NCBI RefSeq assembly: GCF_024437735.1
Contig: NZ_JANFQO010000025.1
Location: forward strand, 28,806-92,805
From: Tahibacter harae
GTDB taxonomy: Bacteria > Pseudomonadota > Gammaproteobacteria > Xanthomonadales > Rhodanobacteraceae
DNA: 64,000 bases
Direction: 5' to 3'
The position numbers and the translations under genes are program-made. Within the stretch, counting starts at the first letter, position 1. Every line of letters starts with the position of its first letter. The notes under the pieces are model-generated. The model did not search any database and was not told the origin of the DNA. It saw nothing but the letters and a program-made list of their open reading frames with translations. This document shows positions 1 to 8,631 of this stretch, piece after piece.

Positions 1-2550
1 ACCCGCGACAACGGCGCGAGCTGGCAGCTGCTGGCCGAGCCGCCCATCGTCGCCACCTACAAGCTGATCCGCGATCTGGACTGGTGCGGCAGTTCCATCT
101 ACGTCGGCACCACCGGCGGCCTGTTCCGTTCGACCAACAACGGCGCCAGCTTCGCGCCGGCCAACAGCGGCGTAGCCGCCAACGAGCCCTATGTCGCGGC
201 AGTCGGCTGCCGTCCTGACACGCCGGGCCTGGTGTTCGCGCTGTACAACCAGTCGACCAATCTTTCCGCCGCCCCAGGCACGCTCTACCGCTCCGGCGAC
301 GGCGGCGCCTCGTGGACGCCCAGCGTCACCGGCCTTGCCTCGGTGATGGCATCCGGCTCTTCGGTGCGGGCGATCGCCTTCGGCCCCGGCGGCCGCATGG
401 CGGCCTATCTCCAGGCCACGCCGCGGCGCCTGCTGGTGAGCCAGGACAACGGCCTCACCTTCGCCAGCGGCACCACCGTACCCAGCACCATACAGGGCGG
501 CAGCGGCCAGCTGTCCTGGACCAGCGAAGCCACCCCGCGCCTGATCGCCAGCGGCCTGGGCCTGAACACCACGACCGACGGCGTGACCTGGACCAGCGCC
601 AACGCCGGCCTGTTGCTGGATACGCCCAACCTTCCGCTGGGTGCCGACGGCATCCAGGTCGCCGGCAACGGCGCGATCTGGGTGGCCAACAGCCGCGCCG
701 GCATCTTCAAGAGCAGCGACGGCATCGCTGCGCTGGTCGAGCAGCCGCTGTTTTCCGGCGGTGCCCGCGTCAACGAACTGGTCCTGCATCCCACCCAGCC
801 TGGCCAGATGCTGGCGGTGCTGATGCGCCTGGGCGCGTATTCCAGCAGCGCCACCGGCCTGTCGCGCATGCTGGTGCGTTCGCTGGACGGCGGTGCGTCC
901 TGGACGCAGGTCAGCAGCCAGTATCCCTTCGGCACCCAGCAGAGCGCCGAGCTGCGCATAGACCCGGCCGCCGGCAGCGACATCACCAATGCCACGCTGT
1001 ATGCCTCGGATAATCCGATCAACCCCAGCACCGGCGCGCAGTTCGCCCGCAGCACCGACGGCGGCGCCACCTGGACCCGAGCCGATACCGGCATCGTCGC
1101 CACTCAGGGCATCACCAACACACGCCATCTGCTGCTTGATCCCAGTTCCGCCTCGGCCGCGACGCGCACGCTATGGCTGGCCCTGGACGGACGCTTCACC
1201 GACAACTGCGCCAGCGGCACGCCCGGTGTGGTGCTGAGCGCAGCGCGCCTGTGGAAGAGCAGCAACGGTGCGGATAGCTGGTCTTCTGCCGATGGCCTGC
1301 CGCAGCCGACCTGCGTGCCCGGGCGCAGCTACCGCGGTCCGGCGCCGCGCCCGGTCGTACTGGCCCGCGCCAGCAATGGCACTCTCTACGCCGGCACGGT
1401 GCTGGAGGTGTCCTACATCAACAGCAACGATCCGGTACCCGGCATCGCCAACGGCGTTTTCCGCTCCACCAACGGCGGCACGGTGTGGACCCATGCCAGC
1501 AACGGCCTGCCGCATCGCACACCGGGCGACGGCGCCACCTCGCACCGCGACGTCACTGCGATCGCCGTGATGCCGGGCAACGACCAGATCGTTTTCGCCG
1601 CGGTCAGTGCCATCATCGGAACACCGGGCCAGCCCGGCGCGCTGTACCGCAGCAACGACGGCGGCAACAGCTGGACCGCGGTCAGTACGGCGCTGCAGGG
1701 CGAACCGCGCGATCTGCTGATCGATCCGACCAATACCGCGCGCCTGTATTACCAGGACTATTTCTACCGCCGCGTCTACGCCAGCGAGGACGGCGGCGCG
1801 ACCTGGGGCTCGCTCTCCGCCGGGCTTTACGCCGGCTCGAACGCGACCCTGACCCTGGACACGCTGGCGCCGCAGCCGCGCCTGCTGCTGGGCGGCATTA
1901 CCGGCCTGTTCACTGTGACCCGCGCCGCCGACAACGACCTCGACGGCGTGCCCAGCGCGATGGAAGCCGCGGCGCCCAACGGCGGCGACGGCAATTTCGA
2001 TGCGGTTGCCGACAGCCAGCAGGCACACGTTGCCTCGGTCGCGCCCCTGGCTGCGCCCGCGGCAGCGGCGCAAGGCGGGCAGGGAGCCGAAGCCGGCCGG
2101 CTCGCCGCGCCGCCGGATGCGCAAGCGCTGCGCGGCGCCGACGGCGGCTATCTCACCGTCGTGGTGACGCCGCTGTCCGGTACCTGCGCCGTACTGGAAG
2201 ACGTCGCGCGCAAGTCAGCCCAGGAACTGGCCGCGGACCGCGGCGCGGTGCGCTCCGACGCCATCGCCTTCGGCCTGCCCGACTGCACCCGTGCACGCAT
2301 CACCGTGCGGGGCCCCGCGCTGGCGCCGGATGCCGGCCGCGGCGACGTGGTACGCATCTACGGCCCCACCGACAGCGCCATCGCCGACAGCGCCGTCTGG
2401 GGCAGCGCCGAAGACGCACAACTGCACGCGGACGGCTACAGCTTCAGCGTCGAGGACGGCGCCGTCGGCGACGCCGACACTACGGCGCAGCGGCTGCGCT
2501 TCGTGGCCAGGCTGGGATCGGACCGGATCTTCGCAAGCGGATTCCAGTAG
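1..2550 (+). CDS. Large secreted BNR/sortilin-like repeat protein (5' end outside window)
   Basis: The reading frame is open from the first base, so the gene starts upstream and about 849 codons are visible. It is built of beta-propeller blades carrying Asp-box (BNR) motifs of the form S-x-D-x-G-x-S/T-W, for example SGDGGASW, SLDGGASW, STDGGATW, SNDGGNSW and SEDGGATW. A D-rich linker (DNDLDGVPSAME, like the calcium-binding linkers of secreted proteins) then leads to a C-terminal beta domain resembling 'choice-of-anchor' domains. The protein ends in RIFASGFQ, which looks like a C-terminal tail I associate with secreted proteins of this group. The propeller predicts an extracellular or surface role; no glycosidase catalytic residues could be identified. 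The signal peptide, if any, lies outside the window. Confidence 0.85.
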   Translation, partial: TRDNGASWQLLAEPPIVATYKLIRDLDWCGSSIYVGTTGGLFRSTNNGASFAPANSGVAANEPYVAAVGCRPDTPGLVFALYNQSTNLSAAPGTLYRSGDGGASWTPSVTGLASVMASGSSVRAIAFGPGGRMAAYLQATPRRLLVSQDNGLTFASGTTVPSTIQGGSGQLSWTSEATPRLIASGLGLNTTTDGVTWTSANAGLLLDTPNLPLGADGIQVAGNGAIWVANSRAGIFKSSDGIAALVEQPLFSGGARVNELVLHPTQPGQMLAVLMRLGAYSSSATGLSRMLVRSLDGGASWTQVSSQYPFGTQQSAELRIDPAAGSDITNATLYASDNPINPSTGAQFARSTDGGATWTRADTGIVATQGITNTRHLLLDPSSASAATRTLWLALDGRFTDNCASGTPGVVLSAARLWKSSNGADSWSSADGLPQPTCVPGRSYRGPAPRPVVLARASNGTLYAGTVLEVSYINSNDPVPGIANGVFRSTNGGTVWTHASNGLPHRTPGDGATSHRDVTAIAVMPGNDQIVFAAVSAIIGTPGQPGALYRSNDGGNSWTAVSTALQGEPRDLLIDPTNTARLYYQDYFYRRVYASEDGGATWGSLSAGLYAGSNATLTLDTLAPQPRLLLGGITGLFTVTRAADNDLDGVPSAMEAAAPNGGDGNFDAVADSQQAHVASVAPLAAPAAAAQGGQGAEAGRLAAPPDAQALRGADGGYLTVVVTPLSGTCAVLEDVARKSAQELAADRGAVRSDAIAFGLPDCTRARITVRGPALAPDAGRGDVVRIYGPTDSAIADSAVWGSAEDAQLHADGYSFSVEDGAVGDADTTAQRLRFVARLGSDRIFASGFQ

Positions 2551-2611
2551 CCGCGCGCGTGTCGCGGTACGGTTTTCGCCGATTTGCAGACCATCCCGCT
2601 CGCCGCAGGAC

Positions 2612-3034
2612 TCAGCCGCCGCTGCGCATCCGGCTATGCGCAGCGGACGGCTGCAGCAGATCCCATTGGTTGCCGTACAGATCCTGGAACACCGCCACGG
2701 TGCCATAGGGCTGCTCCACCGGCTCGCGCACGAACACCACGCCGCGTGCGCGATAGGCCGTGTAGTCGCGCCAGAAATCATCCGTATACAGAAACAGGAA
2801 CACCCGTCCGCCCGTCTGCGCGCCGATGCGCGATTCCTGCTCCGGCGTGGACGCCCGCGCCAGCAGCAACTGGCTCTCCGCCGCACCCGGCGGCGAAACG
2901 ACCACCCAGCGCTTGCCCTGCTCGGGCACCGGACTGTCCTCGACCAGGCGGAAACCCAGCGTGCCGACGAAGAAGGCGATAGCTTCGTCGTAGTCGCGTA
3001 CGACCAGGGATACCAGGCCGAGGGATTGGTTCAT
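2612..3034 (-). CDS. VOC (glyoxalase/bleomycin-resistance-like) family protein
   Basis: A 140-residue protein with the vicinal-oxygen-chelate fold: it begins MNQSLGLVSLVVRDYDEA, has the typical beta-alpha opening followed by GTLGFRLVED, and ends with the second half-module FQDLYGNQWDLLQP. The ATG at 3034 is preferred over upstream in-frame starts because GGAG lies just before it and family homology begins there. It follows the ridA-like gene by about 50 bases on the same strand, so it may be the last gene of that run. VOC proteins range from isomerases to dioxygenases and resistance proteins; the substrate cannot be told from sequence. Confidence 0.85.
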   Translation of the reverse strand: MNQSLGLVSLVVRDYDEAIAFFVGTLGFRLVEDSPVPEQGKRWVVVSPPGAAESQLLLARASTPEQESRIGAQTGGRVFLFLYTDDFWRDYTAYRARGVVFVREPVEQPYGTVAVFQDLYGNQWDLLQPSAAHSRMRSGG

Positions 3035-3086
3035 CGGGTGCTCCGTTTGTTGCTGCCGCAGGCGGGAATGCGCGCCGCCTGGCTGT

Positions 3087-3527
3087 TTACGTCCGTTGCG
3101 TTGCCGCGTCCTGCCCCAGCACCGCCACACACTTCAACTCGATCGCAATCGGCGTAGGCAGCGCGGTGATGCCCAGCGTGGTGCGGCAAGGCTGGGCGGT
3201 GGTGAAGTGTTCGGCGTAGAGGCGGTTGTAGGCGGGGAAGTCGCGCGCCATGTTGGTGAGGTAGACGGTGACGTCGACCAGGTCTTCCCAGCGCGCGCCG
3301 CTGGCTTCGAGCACGGCACGCACGTTGGCGAAGACCTGGCGGCACTGGGCTTCGATGTCGTAGCCGGTCAGGCGGTTTTGCGCATCGTATACATTGCCGG
3401 GTATTTCGTTGCTGCCGGGGCGGCGCGGGCCTACGCCGGAAAGGAACAGCAGGTTGCCGACGCGGCGGGCGTGCGGATAGGCGCCTACGGGCGCGGGGGC
3501 GTTGCTGGCGTGTACGGCGTCGCTCAC
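3087..3527 (-). CDS. RidA/YjgF-family protein, putative 2-aminomuconate deaminase
   Basis: 146 residues of the RidA fold. Visible hallmarks are GNLLFLSGVGPR, a long insertion GSNEIPGNVYD, VTVYLTNM, and the PCRTT segment carrying the family's conserved arginine. This version (GPRRPG...IPGNVYD, then LPTPIAIELK) matches my memory of RidA proteins encoded beside an aldehyde dehydrogenase and an SDR in bacterial kynurenine/3-hydroxyanthranilate degradation clusters, where they are annotated as 2-aminomuconate deaminase. A matching semialdehyde dehydrogenase lies at 5700-7154 and a matching SDR at 9111-9899. The start ATG overlaps the stop of the upstream gene by 4 bases (ATGA), implying translational coupling. 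A general enamine/imine deaminase is the alternative. Confidence 0.8.
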   Translation of the reverse strand: MSDAVHASNAPAPVGAYPHARRVGNLLFLSGVGPRRPGSNEIPGNVYDAQNRLTGYDIEAQCRQVFANVRAVLEASGARWEDLVDVTVYLTNMARDFPAYNRLYAEHFTTAQPCRTTLGITALPTPIAIELKCVAVLGQDAATQRT

Positions 3528-4867
3528 GGTTGGCGTTCCCGGTTGCTTACATTGATGTTCTGGGTGCTGATGACCTGGTTTTCCGCGCTGATGGCGCGCA
3601 GGCGGTAGCGGCCGGGGCGCAGGTACAGGTCGGTCTGGATGTCGTCGGTGGTGCGCAGGCGGTTTTCCAGGTCGCTGATCTTTGCATCGGGCAGGCCGAT
3701 GACGATGCGGTCGGCCGGCACGGCGTCGTCGCCGTCGCCGGCGTAGCGTGCCTCCAGCAGGCAGGGCATGCGCGAGCGGCAGATCTCGCCGTCCACGTTG
3801 TACGGCACGCGCGCGCCGCCCAGGCTGAGCCAGCTCTGGCGGCCGCTTTTCTCCCGCGCATACGGCGGCAGGATCACGCTGGCGTCGTACTGGCCTTCGC
3901 GCAGGGACCAGGGCTTGCCATCCCGGTCCACGAGGATCGACGGCTGGGTCAGCGGGCCGCGGGCGAGCAGGGCGCGGTAGTAGGGATGATCCTGCACGGC
4001 TTCGTCGTGCGGCATCATCATGGTCTGTTCCAGGGTCAGCGGATCGATGTGGGCGATCTTGCGGAAATGCTGCGCCATGCTCGCGCCGCCGAGGTATTTG
4101 CCGCTTTCGACGATGTGTGCATAGCCGGCGTTGACCACGACGCGGGCCTGCGGATTGTTCTTGAATACGCGGGTGTAGAGATTGCGTGCCTGTTCGCGCT
4201 CGCGCGCATCGCCCACCGCTTCGGAGTCGGCTTCGTAGGCGACCACGGTGAAGCCCAGCTTCAGCGCCGTGCGCACCATCTCCGCATAGACCGGCTCGCG
4301 CGTGTAGAAGCCGCTTTCCTCGTTGACGTAGCCGCGCCTGGCCAGGTCCTTGTCGGTTTCGTACAGGGTTTCCGCGGCGAAATGGGTATAGCCCAGTTCG
4401 CGCAGGCGCGGCAGCATGGCCACGGTGAAGGAGCGCGTGATCGCCGCATTGTGCGCTTCGTTGAAAAACACCGCGCGCTCATTCGCAGCCAGGCGCGCGA
4501 CCACATCGGCCGCGGGCTGCAGCGTCCAGGCATCGCCTTCCAGCGGCGAGGGGGCGTCCTGCTTCTCCGGGATCTGCTGGATGGAGAAGGAGCGCTGCGC
4601 CTCGTCGTGCAGGCCGAGGTAGGTCTGGTGCCAGCTCAGGTACTGGCCGAAGATCAGGCGGAAAGCCTTGCCCTCGTCCGCCACATAGGCGGCGCGCAGG
4701 ATCTGGTACTGGGCCAGCAGCCCGCGCACTTTCTCCGCCTGGCGCAGTATGGATTCGGATTTTTCCGCCGCGGCGATCTGCTGTTCCTTCCAGCTGGCCG
4801 CCCCTGCGCCGGCGGCAGCCAGCAGCAGGACGGCGGCGGTGGTCAGTACAGGCAGGCGTGTTCGCAT
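3524..4867 (-). CDS. Secreted Tiki/EreA-like hypothetical protein
   Basis: 447 residues with an N-terminal signal peptide (MRTRLPVLTTAAVLLLAAAGAGA). The middle has FNEAHNAAITRSF, an E-x-H motif after a hydrophobic strand, then FAAETLYE and VVVNAGYAHIVESG. This pattern of spaced Glu/His residues resembles the Tiki/TraB/EreA superfamily of metal-dependent hydrolases and haem-binding ChaN proteins, but no exact family could be assigned. The C-terminal 100 residues look like a separate beta domain. It lies downstream of the carbonic anhydrase gene and overlaps the ridA-like start by ATGA. Expected location is periplasm or cell surface; the substrate is unknown. Confidence 0.75.
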   Translation of the reverse strand: MRTRLPVLTTAAVLLLAAAGAGAASWKEQQIAAAEKSESILRQAEKVRGLLAQYQILRAAYVADEGKAFRLIFGQYLSWHQTYLGLHDEAQRSFSIQQIPEKQDAPSPLEGDAWTLQPAADVVARLAANERAVFFNEAHNAAITRSFTVAMLPRLRELGYTHFAAETLYETDKDLARRGYVNEESGFYTREPVYAEMVRTALKLGFTVVAYEADSEAVGDAREREQARNLYTRVFKNNPQARVVVNAGYAHIVESGKYLGGASMAQHFRKIAHIDPLTLEQTMMMPHDEAVQDHPYYRALLARGPLTQPSILVDRDGKPWSLREGQYDASVILPPYAREKSGRQSWLSLGGARVPYNVDGEICRSRMPCLLEARYAGDGDDAVPADRIVIGLPDAKISDLENRLRTTDDIQTDLYLRPGRYRLRAISAENQVISTQNINVSNRERQP

Positions 4868-4970
4868 GGGTGATTCCCTCCGGTTTGGCGCAGCATAGAA
4901 CAGCGCCGGCGTGGTGGGTTTTGCAGCGCGTGTGCGTTACGCCGCCTGCGCGCTTGCCGCGGCGGCGGTT

Positions 4971-5624
4971 TCAGTCGCGCGTGGCCAGCCGCTGCAGCGA
5001 GCTTTTGTATACATCGGCCAGGGCGTCGCGGTTGTTGACGGTCATGCCCAGGTCGGTGATGCGGCCGTCGAACAGGCTGTAGATCCAGCCGTGCACGCTG
5101 AGCTGCTGGCCGCGCGACCAGGCATCCTCGACGATGGTGGTCTGGCAGACGTTAAACACCTGTTCGATCACGTTGAGTTCGCACAGGCGCGCGTGGCGCA
5201 GTGAGTCCAGTTCCAGCGCGTCGAGCATGGCGGCGTGCTTCTGCGCCACGTCGCCGACATGGCGCAGCCAGTTGTCGGCCAGGCCCACGCGCACCCCGGT
5301 CAGGCTGGCGTGCACGCCGCTGCAGCCGTAATGGCCTACCACCATGATGTGCTCGACCTTGAGCAGGTCGACGGCGAACTGGATGGTACTGAGGCAGTTG
5401 AGGTCGGTATGGACAACGACATTGGCCACGTTGCGATGCACGAACACTTCGCCGGGCTGCATGTCGGTGATCTGGTTGGCGGGCACGCGGCTGTCGGAGC
5501 AGCCAATCCAGAGGAATTTCGGCGCCTGCTGGTTGGACAGGCGCTTGAAGAAAGCCGGGTCCTGCGCGCGCATGGCCTCGGCCCAGGCCTTGTTGCGCTT
5601 GAGCAGGTCGGACAGGTCGTTCAT
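4971..5624 (-). CDS. can: Beta-class carbonic anhydrase
   Basis: 217 residues, close to the usual 220 of E. coli Can. Zinc ligands and catalytic dyad are all present at the expected spacing: C42-x-D44-x-R46 in GCSDSRVP, then H98 and C101 in GHYGCSG. It interconverts CO2 and bicarbonate in the cytoplasm, supplying bicarbonate to carboxylases such as acetyl-CoA carboxylase. The start is MNDLSDLLKRNKAWAE, typical of the family. It lies between the semialdehyde dehydrogenase gene (76 bases upstream) and the Tiki-like gene on the same strand. The pairing with a decarboxylating aromatic pathway may be chance. Confidence 0.95.
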   Translation of the reverse strand: MNDLSDLLKRNKAWAEAMRAQDPAFFKRLSNQQAPKFLWIGCSDSRVPANQITDMQPGEVFVHRNVANVVVHTDLNCLSTIQFAVDLLKVEHIMVVGHYGCSGVHASLTGVRVGLADNWLRHVGDVAQKHAAMLDALELDSLRHARLCELNVIEQVFNVCQTTIVEDAWSRGQQLSVHGWIYSLFDGRITDLGMTVNNRDALADVYKSSLQRLATRD

Positions 5625-5699
5625 GGGGCTGCTCCCGAAAAAAAGTGCGCAAGCATAGCCCGGGTGGCGGCCCGGGCAAAAATGATTCCGCCCGCGGCC

Positions 5700-7154
5700 T
5701 CAGCCCAGCGCGATGCAGACGTTCTTGGCCTCGGTGAAGAAGCGCAGCGCCTCCACGCCGCCTTCACGTCCTATGCCGGAGTGCTTGACGCCGCCGAAGG
5801 GCGTGCGCAAGTCGCGCAGCATCCAGCAGTTGACCCAGACGATGCCACTCTGCAACTGGGCGGCGACGCGGTGAGCCCGGTTCAGATCCCGCGTCCATAC
5901 CGTCGCGGCCAGGCCGTATGGCGTGCCGTTAGCGATGCGCAGCGCTTCGGCTTCGTCATCGAAGGCCTGCAGGGTCACGACCGGTCCGAAGATCTCTTCC
6001 TGGTTGGTGCGGCAGTCCGGTCCCAGGTTGTCGATCACCGTAGGCGCGATGAACCAGCCGCCGGCGCAGCGTCCGCCAGGATTCACCGCCTCGCCGCCGC
6101 AGAGGATCTGGCCGCCTTCGCGCCGGGCCAGGTCTATGCAGGCCATGACTTTGTCGAAATGCGCCTGCGATACCAGGGCGCCCAGGTCGCTGCCCGGCGT
6201 CTCCGGATCGCCCACGCGCAGGGCCCTGGCGCGGGCCACGAAGCGGTCGCGGAATTCGGCATAGATGCGCCGTTCGACCAGGATGCGCGAACCGCACAGG
6301 CAGATCTGGCCCTGGTTGGCGAAAGCCGAGCGCACCAGCGTATCCAGCTGCGCCTCGCTGCCTTCCCAGTCGGCGAAGATCAGGCTGGCGTTCTTGCCGC
6401 CCAGCTCCAGCGATGCCTTCTTGAACTGCGCCGCGGCGCTCTGCGCGATCTGCGCGCCGACGCGGGTGGATCCGGTGAAGGAAATGGCCTTGACTGCGGT
6501 CGAATCGACCAGGGATTGGCCGGTGTGCTGGCCGCTGCCCTGGAGAATGTTGAGCACGCCGGGCGGAAAGCCGGCGTCGATGCTGGCCTGGGCCAGCATG
6601 TGCGCGGTCAGCGGCGTCACTTCCGATGGCTTGGCCAGCACCGTATTGCCCGCGGCCAGGGCCGGCGCAATCTTCCAGGTGAACAGGTACAGCGGCAGGT
6701 TCCACGGGCTGATGCAGGCGACCACGCCCAGCGGCTGGCGCAAGGTGTAGTTGAGTGCGCGATCTTCCATCGCATGCGCCTCGCTCGCCCACTGCGTGAT
6801 TGCCGCCGCGAAGAAGCGCAGGTTGCTGACCGCGCGCGGGATGTCGACATTGCGCGCCAGCTGCAGCGGCTTGCCGCTGTCGCGCGACTCGGCCAGGGCG
6901 AACTCTTCCAGATGCTGTTCTATGCGCTCGGCCAGCCGCTCCAGCAGCCGTGCCCGCTCCGCCGCCGGCGTCTGCGACCAGGCCGGAAACGCCCGCTGCG
7001 CTGCGGCTGCAGCCAGGGCCACGTCGGCGGCGTCCGAATCCGGGCAGCGCGTATATACCTCGCCCGTGGCTGGCTCGATTACGTCCAGATAACGGCCGTT
7101 GACCGGCGCCTGCAGGCGGCCGTCGATGAGATTGCTCAGCGGTTGATTGTTCAT
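5700..7154 (-). CDS. Aldehyde dehydrogenase, 2-aminomuconic/2-hydroxymuconic semialdehyde dehydrogenase type
   Basis: 484 residues of the ALDH superfamily. Catalytic N152 (SPWNLP), E250 (LELGG) and C285 (NQGQICLCG) are present. The C-terminal signature WMLRDLRTPFGGVKHSGIGREGG is characteristic of 2-hydroxymuconic semialdehyde dehydrogenase (XylG/DmpC) and the related 2-aminomuconic semialdehyde dehydrogenase, where the Arg contacts the carboxylate of the substrate. With a putative 2-aminomuconate deaminase nearby, oxidation of 2-aminomuconate semialdehyde (NAD+ dependent) in kynurenine degradation is the better guess than catechol meta-cleavage, since no extradiol dioxygenase is in the window. 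A second cysteine (C287) two residues after the nucleophile is slightly unusual. Confidence 0.9.
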   Translation of the reverse strand: MNNQPLSNLIDGRLQAPVNGRYLDVIEPATGEVYTRCPDSDAADVALAAAAAQRAFPAWSQTPAAERARLLERLAERIEQHLEEFALAESRDSGKPLQLARNVDIPRAVSNLRFFAAAITQWASEAHAMEDRALNYTLRQPLGVVACISPWNLPLYLFTWKIAPALAAGNTVLAKPSEVTPLTAHMLAQASIDAGFPPGVLNILQGSGQHTGQSLVDSTAVKAISFTGSTRVGAQIAQSAAAQFKKASLELGGKNASLIFADWEGSEAQLDTLVRSAFANQGQICLCGSRILVERRIYAEFRDRFVARARALRVGDPETPGSDLGALVSQAHFDKVMACIDLARREGGQILCGGEAVNPGGRCAGGWFIAPTVIDNLGPDCRTNQEEIFGPVVTLQAFDDEAEALRIANGTPYGLAATVWTRDLNRAHRVAAQLQSGIVWVNCWMLRDLRTPFGGVKHSGIGREGGVEALRFFTEAKNVCIALG

Positions 7155-7194
7155 CCCGCTACTTTAAGCCAAGCCGTGGCGGCCGGGATCGTGT

Positions 7195-7872
7195 TCAGGC
7201 CTCCGGCGGCGGCGAAGGCGGCTGCGCGCGCAGCGCCTCGCGCCGCGCGCGCGCCCGGGCATGTGCCCGCGCCAGCGCATAGGCACGCTGCAATTCGCGC
7301 GGATCCGTACGCGCCAGCTCGCCGCTCACCGCCCACCACAGCAGCATGGCATTGCAGAACACCCAGCCCGCTGCGGTGAGCAACAGCAGGACCGCATAAG
7401 CCAGCCCGTCGTTCTCCCAGTCGCCGATCGGCGCCGGCGCCGGCAGCAGCCAGAACCACAGCGCGAGCAGCAGCGACTGCGCCAGCAACAATACTGCTGC
7501 CGCCCGTCCCAACCCGCTGCGATCCACTGCCGTCCCGGAAACTGCGCGCACCCCCCACACCGCCGCAGCGCCGAGCGCCAGCGCGATCGCGAACGGCAGC
7601 ATTCCGGCGACCCAGGACGCCAACCCCGCCGGCCCCAGACTCAGCCACTCCTGCAGACTTTCCGCCAGGCTGAAACACGCCGCCGCGTGCCGGAATGCCT
7701 GCAGCACGCGCCGCGCGTCCAGGCCGATCAGCAGCGCCTGCATCAGCACGATCGCCGACAACACACCGATCTGTACACTACGCGCTCGCACGCCGCAGAC
7801 CTCATCCGCTGCCACACCACGCAACCACAGTGTGCGCACCGCCGCGCGCCGCGGTTGCCTTGCCTGTTGCAA
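7195..7872 (-). CDS. Hypothetical multi-pass membrane protein
   Basis: 225 residues, not assigned to a family. Four or so hydrophobic segments are visible: VQIGVLSAIVLMQALLIGL, LASWVAGMLPFAIALALG, AAVLLLAQSLLLALWFWLLP and AYAVLLLLTAAGWVFCNAML. They are followed by a cytoplasmic Arg/Ala-rich tail. It reads in the same direction as the dehydrogenase gene 41 bases downstream. The start codon is uncertain because the first 30 residues are basic and could be non-coding. Confidence 0.6.
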   Translation of the reverse strand: MQQARQPRRAAVRTLWLRGVAADEVCGVRARSVQIGVLSAIVLMQALLIGLDARRVLQAFRHAAACFSLAESLQEWLSLGPAGLASWVAGMLPFAIALALGAAAVWGVRAVSGTAVDRSGLGRAAAVLLLAQSLLLALWFWLLPAPAPIGDWENDGLAYAVLLLLTAAGWVFCNAMLLWWAVSGELARTDPRELQRAYALARAHARARARREALRAQPPSPPPEA

Positions 7873-8218
7873 TAGTCCGTATTTGAGGTGTTGGCAATTG
7901 CGCGATGCGGGCTCAGGGGCGGATTGGTGGTTTTTCCTGGGTAAAGCGTTCAGGTGGGAATGGGGAAGGGTTCAGGTTGGGGCGGCGAGGAACGGGTCTT
8001 GAGCGGGCGAGCGGATTGGTATTTGGTTGTGCAAGGCAGGCGTGTGGCTGCTGTTGTCGATTGGATGGCGGCCGGATCTTTGTTGCGAAAACAAATGGAA
8101 TTTCAACGATGGCGGGGCGTGCTGACTGCTTCTCGGCGGGTTTCGCGGAAGCGGGGGCATATCTTGCGTGACGGCGAAAATCCTGCGCTGTCGCGATTGC
8201 GGCGCCGCCCCCTCACCC

Positions 8219-8266
8219 AACCCTCTCCCCCAAGCGCGTAAACGCGCTTGGGGGAGAGGGTTTTTT
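8219..8266 (+). repeat. Perfect 20-bp REP-like stem-loop with T-run
   Basis: AACCCTCTCCCCCAAGCGCG (8219-8238), a four-base loop TAAA, and its exact reverse complement (8243-8262), followed by a T-run to 8266. It could act as an intrinsic terminator, but no gene reads into it and a related stem-loop with the same flank sits in the second repeat island at 26620-26651. It is therefore treated as part of the repeat. Confidence 0.75.
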
Positions 8267-8631
8267 GCGCCTGGATTTATAGAGTTTGGTGCGTTCGGGA
8301 TTTTCGGGCAGGCAGGTCGGTGGGTATCGCTGTTGTCCGAGCGATCACCCGAAATGCCGTTTGCGATCTTGCTTCTGCCCGAATTTCGACAGCAGCCTCG
8401 CGCTGCCGTAGTCATGGCTTCAGCCGCGGTTTTTTGCGCAGCTTTCGTCGATGCTGGTGTTGTTGCCGACACCGACACCGACGCCGACGCCGGTGCTAGC
8501 GCTGGCGCTGGCGACGTTGCCGTTACCGCCGGAGCAGAGGAGCCGGTGCTGATGTCTGTGCCGTCGTTTTGCTGTTGCTGTTGCTGTTGCCATTGCCGTT
8601 GCTGCTGCTCGTGCTTGTGCTCAGCTCGGCT

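Noticed and set aside
3530..4873. 447-codon open frame opposite the Tiki-like gene
   Set aside because: Same length as the real gene on the other strand, no family similarity; an artefact of codon bias in GC-rich DNA.
5235..7379. 714-codon open frame opposite carbonic anhydrase and aldehyde dehydrogenase
   Set aside because: Spans two clearly real genes on the other strand; composition typical of an antisense shadow.
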